DNA of 64,000 bases from Microvirga sp. 3-52 (GTDB lineage Bacteria > Pseudomonadota > Alphaproteobacteria > Rhizobiales > Beijerinckiaceae). The position numbers were made by a program, and so were the translations under genes. The stretch spans positions 16,196 through 80,195 of the forward strand of contig NZ_JAHAMK010000016.1 in NCBI RefSeq assembly GCF_018383585.1. Direction: 5' to 3'. The notes under the pieces were generated by a model. That model was not told where the DNA came from, ran no database searches, and saw only the letters and a list, made by a program, of their open reading frames with translations. Of the stretch, positions 25,140 through 33,121 are shown in pieces (position 1 is the stretch's first letter; the number at the start of each line of letters is the position of its first letter).

Positions 25140-26531
25140 TCAGATCTGACGGAGATGGTAGGATTTCGGACGGGTGAGCGACTCGTAGGCAAGCCGCGAC
25201 AGGCTTGCGCCACGGCCGGTATCCTTCACACCTGTCCAGGCGAGCGCGGGATCGAGATAGTCGCAGCGGTTCATGAAGACGGTGCCGGTCTCCAGCTCCT
25301 CGCCGATGGCCTCGGCGGCATCGACATCCGATGTCCAGATGGCGGCGGAGAGGCCGTAGGGCGAGTCATTCATGAGGCGGATCGCCTCCTCGTCGCCATT
25401 CACCTTCATGATACCGACCGTCGGGCCGAAGCTCTCCTCGCGCATCACGCTCATGGCGTGATCCACGTTGGTCAGCACCTGCGGCGCCAGATAGGTGGAG
25501 TTGCCCACATCCGCGGCAAAGCGCCTGGGATCGATATGCGCCTTCGCGCCCTTCGCCACTGCTTCCGCGTTCTGCTGACGCACCAGATCGGCGAAGCGCT
25601 TGTGCGCCATCGGACCAAGCGTCGTGGTCTCGTCGAGCGGGTTGCCGAGCACGTATGTGTTCACGAGATTGACCGCACCCTCGACGAAACGGTCGTAATG
25701 CTTCTCGTGCACATAGATCCGCTCAATGCCGCAACAGCACTGGCCCGAGTTGAAGAACGCGCCATCCACGAGGTTCTCGATGGCGTGATCGATATTGGCA
25801 TCCTCGCGCACATAGGCTGGGTCTTTGCCGCCAAGTTCGAGGCCGAGCGAGGTGAAAGTGCCTGCCGCTGCCCGCTCGATAGCACGGCCGCCGGAGACGG
25901 AGCCGGTGAAATTGCAGTGATCGACGAGGCCTGAGCCCAGGATGCGGCTCGTCTGGTCGTGACTCAGGTGCAGATTCTGGAACAGGCCCTTCGGCATCCC
26001 CGCTCGATCCATTGCCATCTGAAAGCGCTCGCCGGCGAGCACCGTCTGGGAGGCATGCTTCAAGAGCACCGCATTGCCGGCCATGAGCGCCGGCACGATG
26101 GTGTTGATGGCGGTGAGATAGGGATAGTTCCAGGGTGCAATAACCAGCACGAGCCCCACGGGCTCGCGCTTGATCATGCGGCTAAAGCCCGGCTTCTCGT
26201 CGTCGGCAGGGATGGGCTGCAGGCTCTTCTCCGCAATCCCGATCATGTAGCGCGCGCGCTCCTCGACCCCGCGGAACTCGCCGCCATAGCGCACCGGGCG
26301 GCCCATCTGCAGGGCGATTTCGGGCACCACCTCCTGGTTCATGGCAAGCAGCGCATCCAGGAAGGCGGAGACCCTTTGCGCTCGTTCGGCCAAGGAGGTC
26401 TTGCGCCAGGTCTTTTGTGCTTCGCGCGCCGAGGCAACGGCGGCATCGATGGCAGCCTCGGACATGATCGGTCGGCGGACGAGCTCGCGTCCGTCGATGG
26501 GGGAAATGCAGACGATATCGGTATCGGCCAT
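25140..26531 (-). CDS. NAD(P)-dependent aldehyde dehydrogenase
   Basis: A 463-residue ALDH-superfamily enzyme. The cofactor site is APWNYPYLTAINTIVPALMAGN. The general base Glu is in LGLELGGKDPAYV and the catalytic cysteine in FFNSGQCCCGIERIYV. The C-terminal EESFGPTVGIMKV is typical. The start MADTDIVCISPIDGREL at 26531 is chosen; a longer open frame to 26723 runs back across the intergenic hairpin. It should oxidise the aldehyde made by the neighbouring alcohol dehydrogenase to an acid (for ethanolamine, gamma-glutamylglycine). It lies between the ligase and alcohol dehydrogenase genes. Confidence 0.93.
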   Translation of the reverse strand: MADTDIVCISPIDGRELVRRPIMSEAAIDAAVASAREAQKTWRKTSLAERAQRVSAFLDALLAMNQEVVPEIALQMGRPVRYGGEFRGVEERARYMIGIAEKSLQPIPADDEKPGFSRMIKREPVGLVLVIAPWNYPYLTAINTIVPALMAGNAVLLKHASQTVLAGERFQMAMDRAGMPKGLFQNLHLSHDQTSRILGSGLVDHCNFTGSVSGGRAIERAAAGTFTSLGLELGGKDPAYVREDANIDHAIENLVDGAFFNSGQCCCGIERIYVHEKHYDRFVEGAVNLVNTYVLGNPLDETTTLGPMAHKRFADLVRQQNAEAVAKGAKAHIDPRRFAADVGNSTYLAPQVLTNVDHAMSVMREESFGPTVGIMKVNGDEEAIRLMNDSPYGLSAAIWTSDVDAAEAIGEELETGTVFMNRCDYLDPALAWTGVKDTGRGASLSRLAYESLTRPKSYHLRQI

Positions 26532-26547
26532 GATGTTATGTCTGAAA

Positions 26548-26573
26548 GACCATGATCCCAGAGAATCATGGTC
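26548..26573 (-). other. Hairpin between ligase and aldehyde dehydrogenase genes
   Basis: GACCATGAT (26548-26556) pairs with ATCATGGTC (26565-26573) over an 8-nt loop, 16 bp upstream of the aldehyde dehydrogenase ATG. It lacks a T-run. It may be an mRNA-processing or stability element inside the operon. Confidence 0.5.
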
Positions 26574-26604
26574 CTCTCCTGTGCTTTGGGTCTGGACGGG
26601 TCTT

Positions 26605-27975
26605 TTAGATGATCTCGAAGTAACGGGCGAGCTGCCAGTCGGTGATGGCCTTGCGGGCCTCACGCTCCTCCCATTCGCGCGTGGCAGCGTAATGCTCGAC
26701 GAAAGTGTCGCCGAAGAGTTCACGTGCCGCCTTGGAGCCCTTCAGACGCTCGGCGGCCTCGCCGAGGGAGCGCGGCAGAGCCCGCTCCCCGGGATGCTCG
26801 ACCGCATAGGCATTGCCTTCGATGGGCTCACCCGGATCGATCCGGTTCTCGATGCCCCAGAGGCCGGAGCCGATGGCGGCGGCGAGCGCGATATACGGGT
26901 TGATGTCGGCGGCAGCGACCCGGTACTCTACGCGCTGCGACTTTTCGGAACCGGGAATGACGCGCAGGGCCGTGGTGCGGTTCTCGACACCCCAGGCGGA
27001 ATCGGTCGGCGCCCAGAAGCCAGGGATCAGTCGCGTGTAGCTGTTCACCGTGCAGGCGACCATGGCGAGCAGTTCCGGCATCAGCTTCTGCTGACCGCCG
27101 ACGAACCAACGCATCGTCTCTGACATGTTGTGCTTAGCCTGTGCGTCGTAGAACGCGCCCTTGCCGCTGCTGATATCGCGTAAAGAGGTGTGCAGATGGC
27201 CGGATTGGCCGGGCCAGTCACGCGACCACTTCGCCATGAAGGTCGCCATCCAGCCGCGCCGCTGCGCGAGAATCTTGGTGTATGTCTTGAACAGGGCCGC
27301 CTTGTCGGCGGCCTTCAACGCGTCGTCGACGCGGATCGCCGCTTCCAGAACGCCGGGCCCGGTCTCGGTATGCAGGCCTTCGATCTCGAAATCCATCTTG
27401 TTCGCGAGGTCGAGGAGCTCGTGGTAGAAATCCGCATGAACGCCGGAGCGCAGCACCGAGTAGCCGAAGAAGCCCGGCGTGATGTTCTTCAGGTCACGAT
27501 AGTTCTTCTCGCGCACGGAATGTGGTGTTTCTTCGAACAGGAAGAACTCGAACTCGGCCGCCGCCGACACGGCAAAGCCCATATCCTCCGCCTTCTTCAG
27601 TACACGACGCAGCACGCCGCGCGGACAGGCCGCCTCCGCGTAGCCTTCGAACTCGGCGAGGAAAAACGGAAGATCGTTCTCGAACGGAATGAGGCGCATG
27701 GTCTCCGGCAGCACCCGTACCGCGGCATCCGGATAGGCCGTGTGCCAGCCCGTGAGCTTTGTGTTGTCATACAGCTGATCGTTGGAGTCCCAACCCAGCA
27801 CCACGTCGCAGAAGCCGAAACCCTTCTCGAGCGCGGATTCGAATTTGTCGCGGGCCATGTATTTGCCGCGCATGATGCCGTCGGCATCGGTCACGCCGAC
27901 TTTCACGAAAGGAAGGTCGCGGCTGCGCACATATTCCGCAGCCTCGGCGGCATTCTTGATCTTGGGAGCGTCCAT
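26605..27975 (-). CDS. Glutamine-synthetase-family gamma-glutamyl ligase (PuuA/IpuC/GlnA4-like)
   Basis: A 456-residue GS-fold enzyme, shorter than GlnA and of the gamma-glutamyl-amine synthetase type. It has the N-terminal FVKVGVTDADGIMRGKYMARDKF, the catalytic-core FAVSAAAEFEFFLFEETP, the ATP-site GQSGHLHTSLRD, and the C-terminal RVEYRVAAADINPYIALAAAIG. Such enzymes join glutamate to an amine using ATP. With an ethanolamine-type permease upstream and alcohol and aldehyde dehydrogenases downstream, I infer an amino-alcohol substrate, ethanolamine first. A polyamine is the main alternative. Confidence 0.88.
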   Translation of the reverse strand: MDAPKIKNAAEAAEYVRSRDLPFVKVGVTDADGIMRGKYMARDKFESALEKGFGFCDVVLGWDSNDQLYDNTKLTGWHTAYPDAAVRVLPETMRLIPFENDLPFFLAEFEGYAEAACPRGVLRRVLKKAEDMGFAVSAAAEFEFFLFEETPHSVREKNYRDLKNITPGFFGYSVLRSGVHADFYHELLDLANKMDFEIEGLHTETGPGVLEAAIRVDDALKAADKAALFKTYTKILAQRRGWMATFMAKWSRDWPGQSGHLHTSLRDISSGKGAFYDAQAKHNMSETMRWFVGGQQKLMPELLAMVACTVNSYTRLIPGFWAPTDSAWGVENRTTALRVIPGSEKSQRVEYRVAAADINPYIALAAAIGSGLWGIENRIDPGEPIEGNAYAVEHPGERALPRSLGEAAERLKGSKAARELFGDTFVEHYAATREWEEREARKAITDWQLARYFEII

Positions 27976-27994
27976 ACGAAAAACCTTGACCGAA

Positions 27995-28026
27995 GAGGAA
28001 AAGAGGAGCGCGCAGTTGCGCGCTCC
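27995..28026 (-). terminator. Intrinsic terminator inside the operon, after the permease
   Basis: On the minus strand the stem GGAGCGCGC/GCGCGCTCC (28005-28026, tight loop) is followed by TCTTTTCCTC (28004-27995). It begins 10 nt after the permease stop codon and ends 20 nt before the ligase ATG. It should lower expression of the enzymes relative to the two upstream genes, or act as an attenuator. Confidence 0.75.
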
Positions 28027-28035
28027 CGGTTGGCA

Positions 28036-29571
28036 TCAATGGGACTTGTACTCGCTCTCACCCTTCGTGAGCGCAAACTCCTCCTCCGGCGAAAGAATGA
28101 GCTTATGGCGCCCGATGAGCAGGAAGTAGGCCATCATCACCGCATAGTAGATGGCGACGCCGATGACGGCGGTCTGGAAGACCGAGTCCGTGAGCTGGAA
28201 GTAGAGCGTCACCGCCGCGATCGCCATGCAGATCACCGCACCCGCAACGCCGAAGGGGCTCGTATAGGGCCGGTGCAGGTTCGGAAACTTCTTCTTGAGC
28301 ACGATATAAGACATGCCCTGCATGAAGTAGGCCAGCATCGCGCCGGCGACCGCCATGTTGAGCAGCGTGCCGCCGATGACGGTGGCACCGGCCTCGGCGC
28401 CGCGTGCGAACCAGATGATCAGCATCACCAGGAGTCCGAGCACAGCGCCTGCGATCAGTGCCATGTGTGGAGTCTTGCGCTCTCCGTGCGTGACCGACAG
28501 GAAGCTCGGGAAGTAGCCTGCCCGCGAGAGCGAGTAGATCTGCCGCCCGAAGGCGAAGATGATGGTGTGGAATGAAGCGATCAGTCCGATCACCGCGACG
28601 GCCGCCAGGATCTTTGCGATATCCGTGCCGAACAGGGTGCGGAAACCGTCGAGCAGCGGCTCGCCGGATTTCCCGAGGCCCGCCGCGCCCGGCGCGATGC
28701 CCGTGTTCAGGAAGAGCACGAGGAACGCGGAGGCAATCAGCGTGAGGATACCGGCGATGATACCCTTGGGCATATCCTTCTGCGGATCATGGGACTCCTC
28801 CGCCGCGAGCGGCAGCTGCTCGATGGCGAGGAACAGCCAGACTGCGAAGGGCAGTGAGGCCAGAATGCTGCCCACGCCCATGGGCAGGAACGGGCCGTCG
28901 CCGTTCGGCAGCTCCGCACCATCAGGGCCGATATTCAGCGCCCAGCGCGAGAAGTCGAACTGGCCGGAGAACAGCACCGACACGTAGAAGAAGGCCAGCA
29001 CCGCGAGAGCCGCCACCGTCACCGACACCGTGACCTTGAACGAGAGCTCGACGCCGATGATGTTGAGCCCGACAAACAGCGCGTAGCACAGCACCCAGTA
29101 GACCGGCTGGAAGGCCGGCGACGTATCGAAGATCGCCGACAGGTACGAGCTGATGAAGAACACGATCACGGCTGGCGTGAGCACGAACTCGATGTTCTCC
29201 GCGATGCCCGTGATGTATCCCGCCCACGGCCCCATCGAGGTGCGGGCGAAGGAATAGGCACCGCCCGTATGCGGCAGAGCCGGCGACATCTCGGCGAGCG
29301 AGAAGGTGAGGCCGAGATACATGATCGCGATGATGATGGTCGCGAAGAACATCGCGCCGAAGCCGTTCGTGAGGCCCAAATTCCAGCCGGAATAATGGCC
29401 CGAAATCACCGCCCCGACACCGAGCGCCCAGAGCGACCAGACGCGCGCATGACGCTTGAGACGCCGCGCCTCGAAATAGCTTTCATCCACCGTGGTATAG
29501 GTAATGCCGGCGGCGCCCTGCGCTCCCGCCGGTGGGGCATGCACCCCGGTACTTCCTTGTCCGACTGACAT
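28036..29571 (-). CDS. APC-family permease, ethanolamine-permease-like
   Basis: A 511-residue amino-acid/amine permease with about twelve membrane segments. The N-terminal YFEARRLKRHARVWSLWALG then VGAVISGHYSGWNLGL closely resembles ethanolamine permeases (Eat/EutP type of Pseudomonas and others). SLAEMSPALPHTGGAYSFART is the APC consensus. The ATG at 29571 follows GGAGGA by 8 nt. It would import the amine that starts the pathway. It is followed by a terminator-like hairpin, and the amidohydrolase gene is upstream in the same direction. Confidence 0.9.
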   Translation of the reverse strand: MSVGQGSTGVHAPPAGAQGAAGITYTTVDESYFEARRLKRHARVWSLWALGVGAVISGHYSGWNLGLTNGFGAMFFATIIIAIMYLGLTFSLAEMSPALPHTGGAYSFARTSMGPWAGYITGIAENIEFVLTPAVIVFFISSYLSAIFDTSPAFQPVYWVLCYALFVGLNIIGVELSFKVTVSVTVAALAVLAFFYVSVLFSGQFDFSRWALNIGPDGAELPNGDGPFLPMGVGSILASLPFAVWLFLAIEQLPLAAEESHDPQKDMPKGIIAGILTLIASAFLVLFLNTGIAPGAAGLGKSGEPLLDGFRTLFGTDIAKILAAVAVIGLIASFHTIIFAFGRQIYSLSRAGYFPSFLSVTHGERKTPHMALIAGAVLGLLVMLIIWFARGAEAGATVIGGTLLNMAVAGAMLAYFMQGMSYIVLKKKFPNLHRPYTSPFGVAGAVICMAIAAVTLYFQLTDSVFQTAVIGVAIYYAVMMAYFLLIGRHKLILSPEEEFALTKGESEYKSH

Positions 29572-29634
29572 CGAGTTGATCCTCCAAGAAGTTCTGTCTT
29601 TCGGGTCACGGCACATTCTGCGCCATGCCCGTCA

Positions 29635-30423
29635 TCAGAGCGTCCGTGCCCCCTCCCTCAAAAGCGGCGCCAGACGGTTGGCCCACGACGCCTGTCCGTC
29701 TTGTGTGCGGATCAGGTCGTTGCGGATTTCGATCATCAGCGGGGGAAGGCCGCGCCTCTCGGCGTGGCGCTCGAGGGTGTGAAACACCCGATCCGCCGGC
29801 GAATAGGGTTCATTCATGCCCACGACGAGCGCCGGATCCTGCTTCAATCCGGCCTCGACGCTGCGCGCATAGCGCTCGTCATGGTTGAAGATCAGGCCGA
29901 TCTGCCAAGGGCGCGGCACATCCTGGTAGACCGGTGTGAAGGAATGGATGGAGACGATTGCAGTCAGCTGCCCTGCTGCCCTTCGGGCATTCGCGAAGGC
30001 GTCGACCGTGCCGTGAAACGCATCGTACACCTCGCGGACGCGGATCGCCCGCTCCGTCTCGTCGAGATCGACGTTGCCCGGGATCGTGGTGCGTTCGCTG
30101 AGCGTCCAGATCGAGTCCGGCGCGGACGGCTCCCGGTTGAGGTCGAGCACGAGGCGCGAAACGGTGGCATGGATCAGGGGTGCATCGAGCAGGCGCGAGA
30201 GTTCTTTCGCCACGCCGAGTGCCCCGGGGTCCCAGGCAATGTGGCTTTCCAGCTCGGCAGCCCCGAGCCCGAGGGTGCCATAGCGCACCGGAAGGCGGTT
30301 GGAGGCATGTTCGCAGATGAGAAGGATCGGCGAGCGGCCCTGCGGATTCCCCACGGCGGCAACCGGCTGCTCTGCCGTTGCGGCAGAGGACAGATCGCCC
30401 GGCTTCCGACTCGCCTGCGTCAT
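29635..30423 (-). CDS. N-formylglutamate amidohydrolase family protein
   Basis: A 262-residue FGase-family zinc hydrolase (PF05013). Signatures are LLICEHASNRLP, AWDPGALGVAKELS, SRLVLDLNREP, and IVSIHSFTPVYQDVPRPWQIG. Classic members cut N-formylglutamate to glutamate plus formate. Placed first in a gamma-glutamyl-amine operon, it is a candidate for releasing glutamate from the oxidised product. ATG 30423 has GGAGAG six bases upstream and is preferred; ATG 30435 would place a 20-bp palindrome against the start codon. Confidence 0.88.
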   Translation of the reverse strand: MTQASRKPGDLSSAATAEQPVAAVGNPQGRSPILLICEHASNRLPVRYGTLGLGAAELESHIAWDPGALGVAKELSRLLDAPLIHATVSRLVLDLNREPSAPDSIWTLSERTTIPGNVDLDETERAIRVREVYDAFHGTVDAFANARRAAGQLTAIVSIHSFTPVYQDVPRPWQIGLIFNHDERYARSVEAGLKQDPALVVGMNEPYSPADRVFHTLERHAERRGLPPLMIEIRNDLIRTQDGQASWANRLAPLLREGARTL

Positions 30424-30436
30424 GCGGCTCTCCATT

Positions 30437-30456
30437 GACCTGCCTCAAGGCAGGTC
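30437..30456. promoter_or_regulatory. Perfect palindrome upstream of the amidohydrolase gene
   Basis: GACCTGCCT-CA-AGGCAGGTC, 9-bp arms with a 2-bp centre. It lies between the divergent RpiR regulator and the operon's first gene, immediately before the preferred start codon region. It is the best operator candidate for the operon. A leader hairpin is the alternative reading. Confidence 0.55.
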
Positions 30457-30505
30457 GGTTCCCGTTTGAACGCTTGATACGTTTCTTTTATTTTTATCGT
30501 GTTCT

Positions 30506-30533
30506 GAAATTTCTGATACAGCTTTTCAAAAGC
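30506..30533. promoter_or_regulatory. AT-rich dyads before the RpiR gene
   Basis: GAAATTTC (30506-30513) and GCTTTT-C-AAAAGC (30521-30533) are two perfect short dyads directly upstream of the regulator's AAGGAGG (30537-30543) and GTG start. GAAA/TTTC dyads are known in RpiR operators, so this may be an autoregulatory site. Confidence 0.45.
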
Positions 30534-30547
30534 GTCAAGGAGGAGGT

Positions 30548-31435
30548 GTGAATCAATCCGGTATGCGTGACGACCATCGCCCCTCCCCCACCGATCCCCC
30601 GAGCCTGGCCGAGCGCATCCGGCATGAGATGGATACCTTCACGCCCAGCGAGAAGCGTGCCGCCCACCTTCTCCTGAGCCATTATCCCTTCGCCGGGCTC
30701 GATACGGTGGCCGAGTTCGCCTCCCGGGCCGGCATTTCCGCACCGTCAGTCCTGCGATTCGTCACGCGGCTGGGCTTCGGCGGCTTTCCGGATTTCCAGA
30801 GGCATCTGCGCGAAGAACTGGAAGCCCAGCTCCTGTCGCCGCTCGCCAAGGCCAGCCCCTCCGACAAGGGCCAGGGGGCGCCGGCGCTTGCTTCCTTTGC
30901 GGAAGCCGTCATCGGGAACTTACGGGCGACGGTGGAGAACATCGCCCCGGCCGAGTTCGAGGCGGTCGTGGCACTGCTCTCGGATCCGCGCCGGCATATC
31001 CATTTTACCGGCGGGCGCTTCACGGGGGCGCTGGCGCGCTATGCCGAGAGCCATTTCCGCATCGTGCGCAGCCATGTGGATTTCATCGAGGGCCAGCCCG
31101 TCCTATGGCGCGACCGGCTGATCGAGATCGGCCGCAAGGACGTGATCGTCGCCTTCGACATCCGCCGCTATCAGGAGGATGTCACGGCCTTGTGCGAGAC
31201 GGCGGCGAAACAGGGCGCGACTGTCGTCCTTCTCACCGATCCCTGGCTCTCACCCATCGCCCGCGTCGCCCGGCACGTGCTGCCGGCGCACATCGTGGCA
31301 CCTTCCAACTGGGACTCGTCCGCCGGTCTTCTGCTCCTGACGGAGGCCCTCGTCGCGGCCGTTACCAAACACCTGTGGGACACCGCCAAGCCACGCATGG
31401 AGGCTGTCGAGCGGCTGCGGAGCGGGAGATCGTAA
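30548..31435 (+). CDS. RpiR/MurR-family transcriptional regulator
   Basis: A 295-residue regulator. The N-terminal HTH_6 domain (about residues 18-90) has TPSEKRAAHLLLSHYPFAGLDTVAEFASRAGISAPSVLRF split across it. The C-terminal SIS domain (about 130-265) starts HIHFTGGRFTGALARYAESHF. GTG 30548 has AAGGAGG four bases upstream; ATG 30563 is too far from it. It is divergent from the gamma-glutamyl amine operon and is its probable regulator. RpiR-type control of an amine pathway is less usual than sugar-phosphate control. Confidence 0.92.
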   Translation: MNQSGMRDDHRPSPTDPPSLAERIRHEMDTFTPSEKRAAHLLLSHYPFAGLDTVAEFASRAGISAPSVLRFVTRLGFGGFPDFQRHLREELEAQLLSPLAKASPSDKGQGAPALASFAEAVIGNLRATVENIAPAEFEAVVALLSDPRRHIHFTGGRFTGALARYAESHFRIVRSHVDFIEGQPVLWRDRLIEIGRKDVIVAFDIRRYQEDVTALCETAAKQGATVVLLTDPWLSPIARVARHVLPAHIVAPSNWDSSAGLLLLTEALVAAVTKHLWDTAKPRMEAVERLRSGRS

Positions 31436-31439
31436 AGGC

Positions 31440-32504
31440 CTATTCCGCGGCTTCCGGCCGGCGTCGTTGCAGCCACCCGATGAGAAGCGGCAGAACCAGA
31501 CCGATGCCCAGGAAGCGGACAAGGTGGTGGATGCCCACATAAAGCGGATCGAGCCCGAGGATCAGCGCCAGCACGGTCATGGCTTCGAGGCCGCCGGGGG
31601 CAAAAGCCACAAGTCCGTTGGCGAAGCTGACCCCTGCGACCCAAGCCGCAGCACCGGCGAAGAGTGCGGCCACCACCATGCCGACCGTGAAGGATCCGAA
31701 AGCAGCCACCAGCGCCCGCCGCAGGGTTGAGCGTTGGACGTTGCGGAACCGTTCGGCGATGAAAAGCCCGATCAGCACGAGGCCGCCCGTGGCGATCACC
31801 GGAGGGACGACGCCCGTCACCCATTCCGTGCCATGGCTGACGGAACTGACGATGGTGGCGCCGAGAAGGATCGGAGCGGCCACTTTCAGCCGGCCGAACA
31901 CCCTCCCTAGAGCGAGTCCGCCCAGAAGAATGAAGGCCATGCCCTCCGGACTCTCGACAGGAAGCCCCTCGCCGATCAGAGCGCCGACATTCCCTCCACC
32001 TCCCGTGACCACGACGAGGCTCGGCAGGAGCGCGATCAGCACGAAGAGACGGAAGTTCTGCACGATGGCGATGGAGGCCACCTCCGCTTTTCGGTCGGCG
32101 GCCACCGCCAGAACAGTCGAAAGGGCACCGGGCACGGAGGCCAGCACCGCATCGGCCTTGCGCCAGCCAGACATGCGGGTGAGCCAGGCGGTCGAAGCGG
32201 CCGAGATCGCCACGACGCCGATGACCAGCAGGATGAGACTGCCTGGATAACGGCCCATGGCGGAAATGGCGGCCGGCGAGACGGCTGCGCCCATGGCGGC
32301 GCCCGAGATCAGCATCGCGGCATCGGCAAGCGCCCTCGGCAGGGGAACGGCCCAGCCGGTGAGGCCCCACAAGGTGGCCGCGATGGCGGCACCCGACAGC
32401 CAAGCGGCCGGAACGCCGAGCCAGTGGAAGACGAGCCCGCCGAGAGCGGCAACCAGGATCTGAATGAGATGGGCGAGGACGAGACGCATCACGGCTCTGC
32501 TCAT
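31440..32504 (-). CDS. AbrB-family (PF05145) membrane protein
   Basis: A 354-residue polytopic protein with about ten membrane segments and an internal duplication. The repeats run LVFHWLGVPAAWLSGAAIAATLWG near the N-terminus and ALILGLDPLYVGIHHLVRFLGIGL near the end. This is the family misleadingly named after AbrB or 'ammonia monooxygenase'; its role is unknown, perhaps transport. It ends 4 bp from the RpiR gene in convergent orientation. The ATG at 32504 is kept. Confidence 0.85.
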   Translation of the reverse strand: MSRAVMRLVLAHLIQILVAALGGLVFHWLGVPAAWLSGAAIAATLWGLTGWAVPLPRALADAAMLISGAAMGAAVSPAAISAMGRYPGSLILLVIGVVAISAASTAWLTRMSGWRKADAVLASVPGALSTVLAVAADRKAEVASIAIVQNFRLFVLIALLPSLVVVTGGGGNVGALIGEGLPVESPEGMAFILLGGLALGRVFGRLKVAAPILLGATIVSSVSHGTEWVTGVVPPVIATGGLVLIGLFIAERFRNVQRSTLRRALVAAFGSFTVGMVVAALFAGAAAWVAGVSFANGLVAFAPGGLEAMTVLALILGLDPLYVGIHHLVRFLGIGLVLPLLIGWLQRRRPEAAE

Positions 32505-32632
32505 GAACGTCCTTCACCATCGCGTCAAATGCCGTTGGTGCGCACAAGGCATGCTGTCACGGTCTGCCATGCCGGACTGAAGCGTTGCAGAGAGCTCAAA
32601 AGCCTGCTGAGATTGCCCCCATCAACCAAGCC

Positions 32633-33109
32633 ATGGAGGAAACGGTGCTACACGGAATCGACCCGGCGCTCAATGCGGATCTGCTGTATGTGCTCCAAGC
32701 CATGGGCCATGGCGACGATCTCGTGATCTGCGATGCCAATTTTCCCGCCGATTCCATCGCGCGCCAGACGACCTACGGCCGGTTGATCCGCACGGACAAT
32801 ATCGGCTCGCCTCAGGCCATCCGTGCCGTCCTATCGCTGATGCCGCTCGACAGCTTCGTCGAATATCCCGCCGAGCGCATGGAGGTCGTCGGCAATCCTG
32901 ACGAACTCCCGGCGATTCAACAGGAGGCCCAGGCGGCGATCGATGCCGTCGCCCAACGCGACGCCGGGCGCGACACCTGGCCCATGGGCTCGGTCGAACG
33001 CTTTGCGTTCTACGAGCGCGCAAAGAAGGCTTATGCCATCGTGGCGACCGGCGAGCGCCGCTTCTACGGCTGCTTCATCCTGAAGAAGGGTGTGATCCCG
33101 CCTTCGTAG
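32633..33109 (+). CDS. RbsD/FucU-family mutarotase-like protein
   Basis: A 158-residue RbsD/FucU fold protein with the family start VLHGIDPALNADLLYVLQAMGHGDDLVICDANFP split over residues 5-38 and the C-terminal FAFYERAKKAYAIVATGERR followed by FYGCFILKKGV. RbsD and FucU interconvert sugar anomers. No ribose or fucose genes are nearby, so it stands alone. The ATG at 32633 is chosen because the family motif begins right after it; an upstream in-frame ATG at 32585 exists. Confidence 0.9.
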   Translation: MEETVLHGIDPALNADLLYVLQAMGHGDDLVICDANFPADSIARQTTYGRLIRTDNIGSPQAIRAVLSLMPLDSFVEYPAERMEVVGNPDELPAIQQEAQAAIDAVAQRDAGRDTWPMGSVERFAFYERAKKAYAIVATGERRFYGCFILKKGVIPPS

Positions 33110-33121
33110 AAGGGCTTCGGC

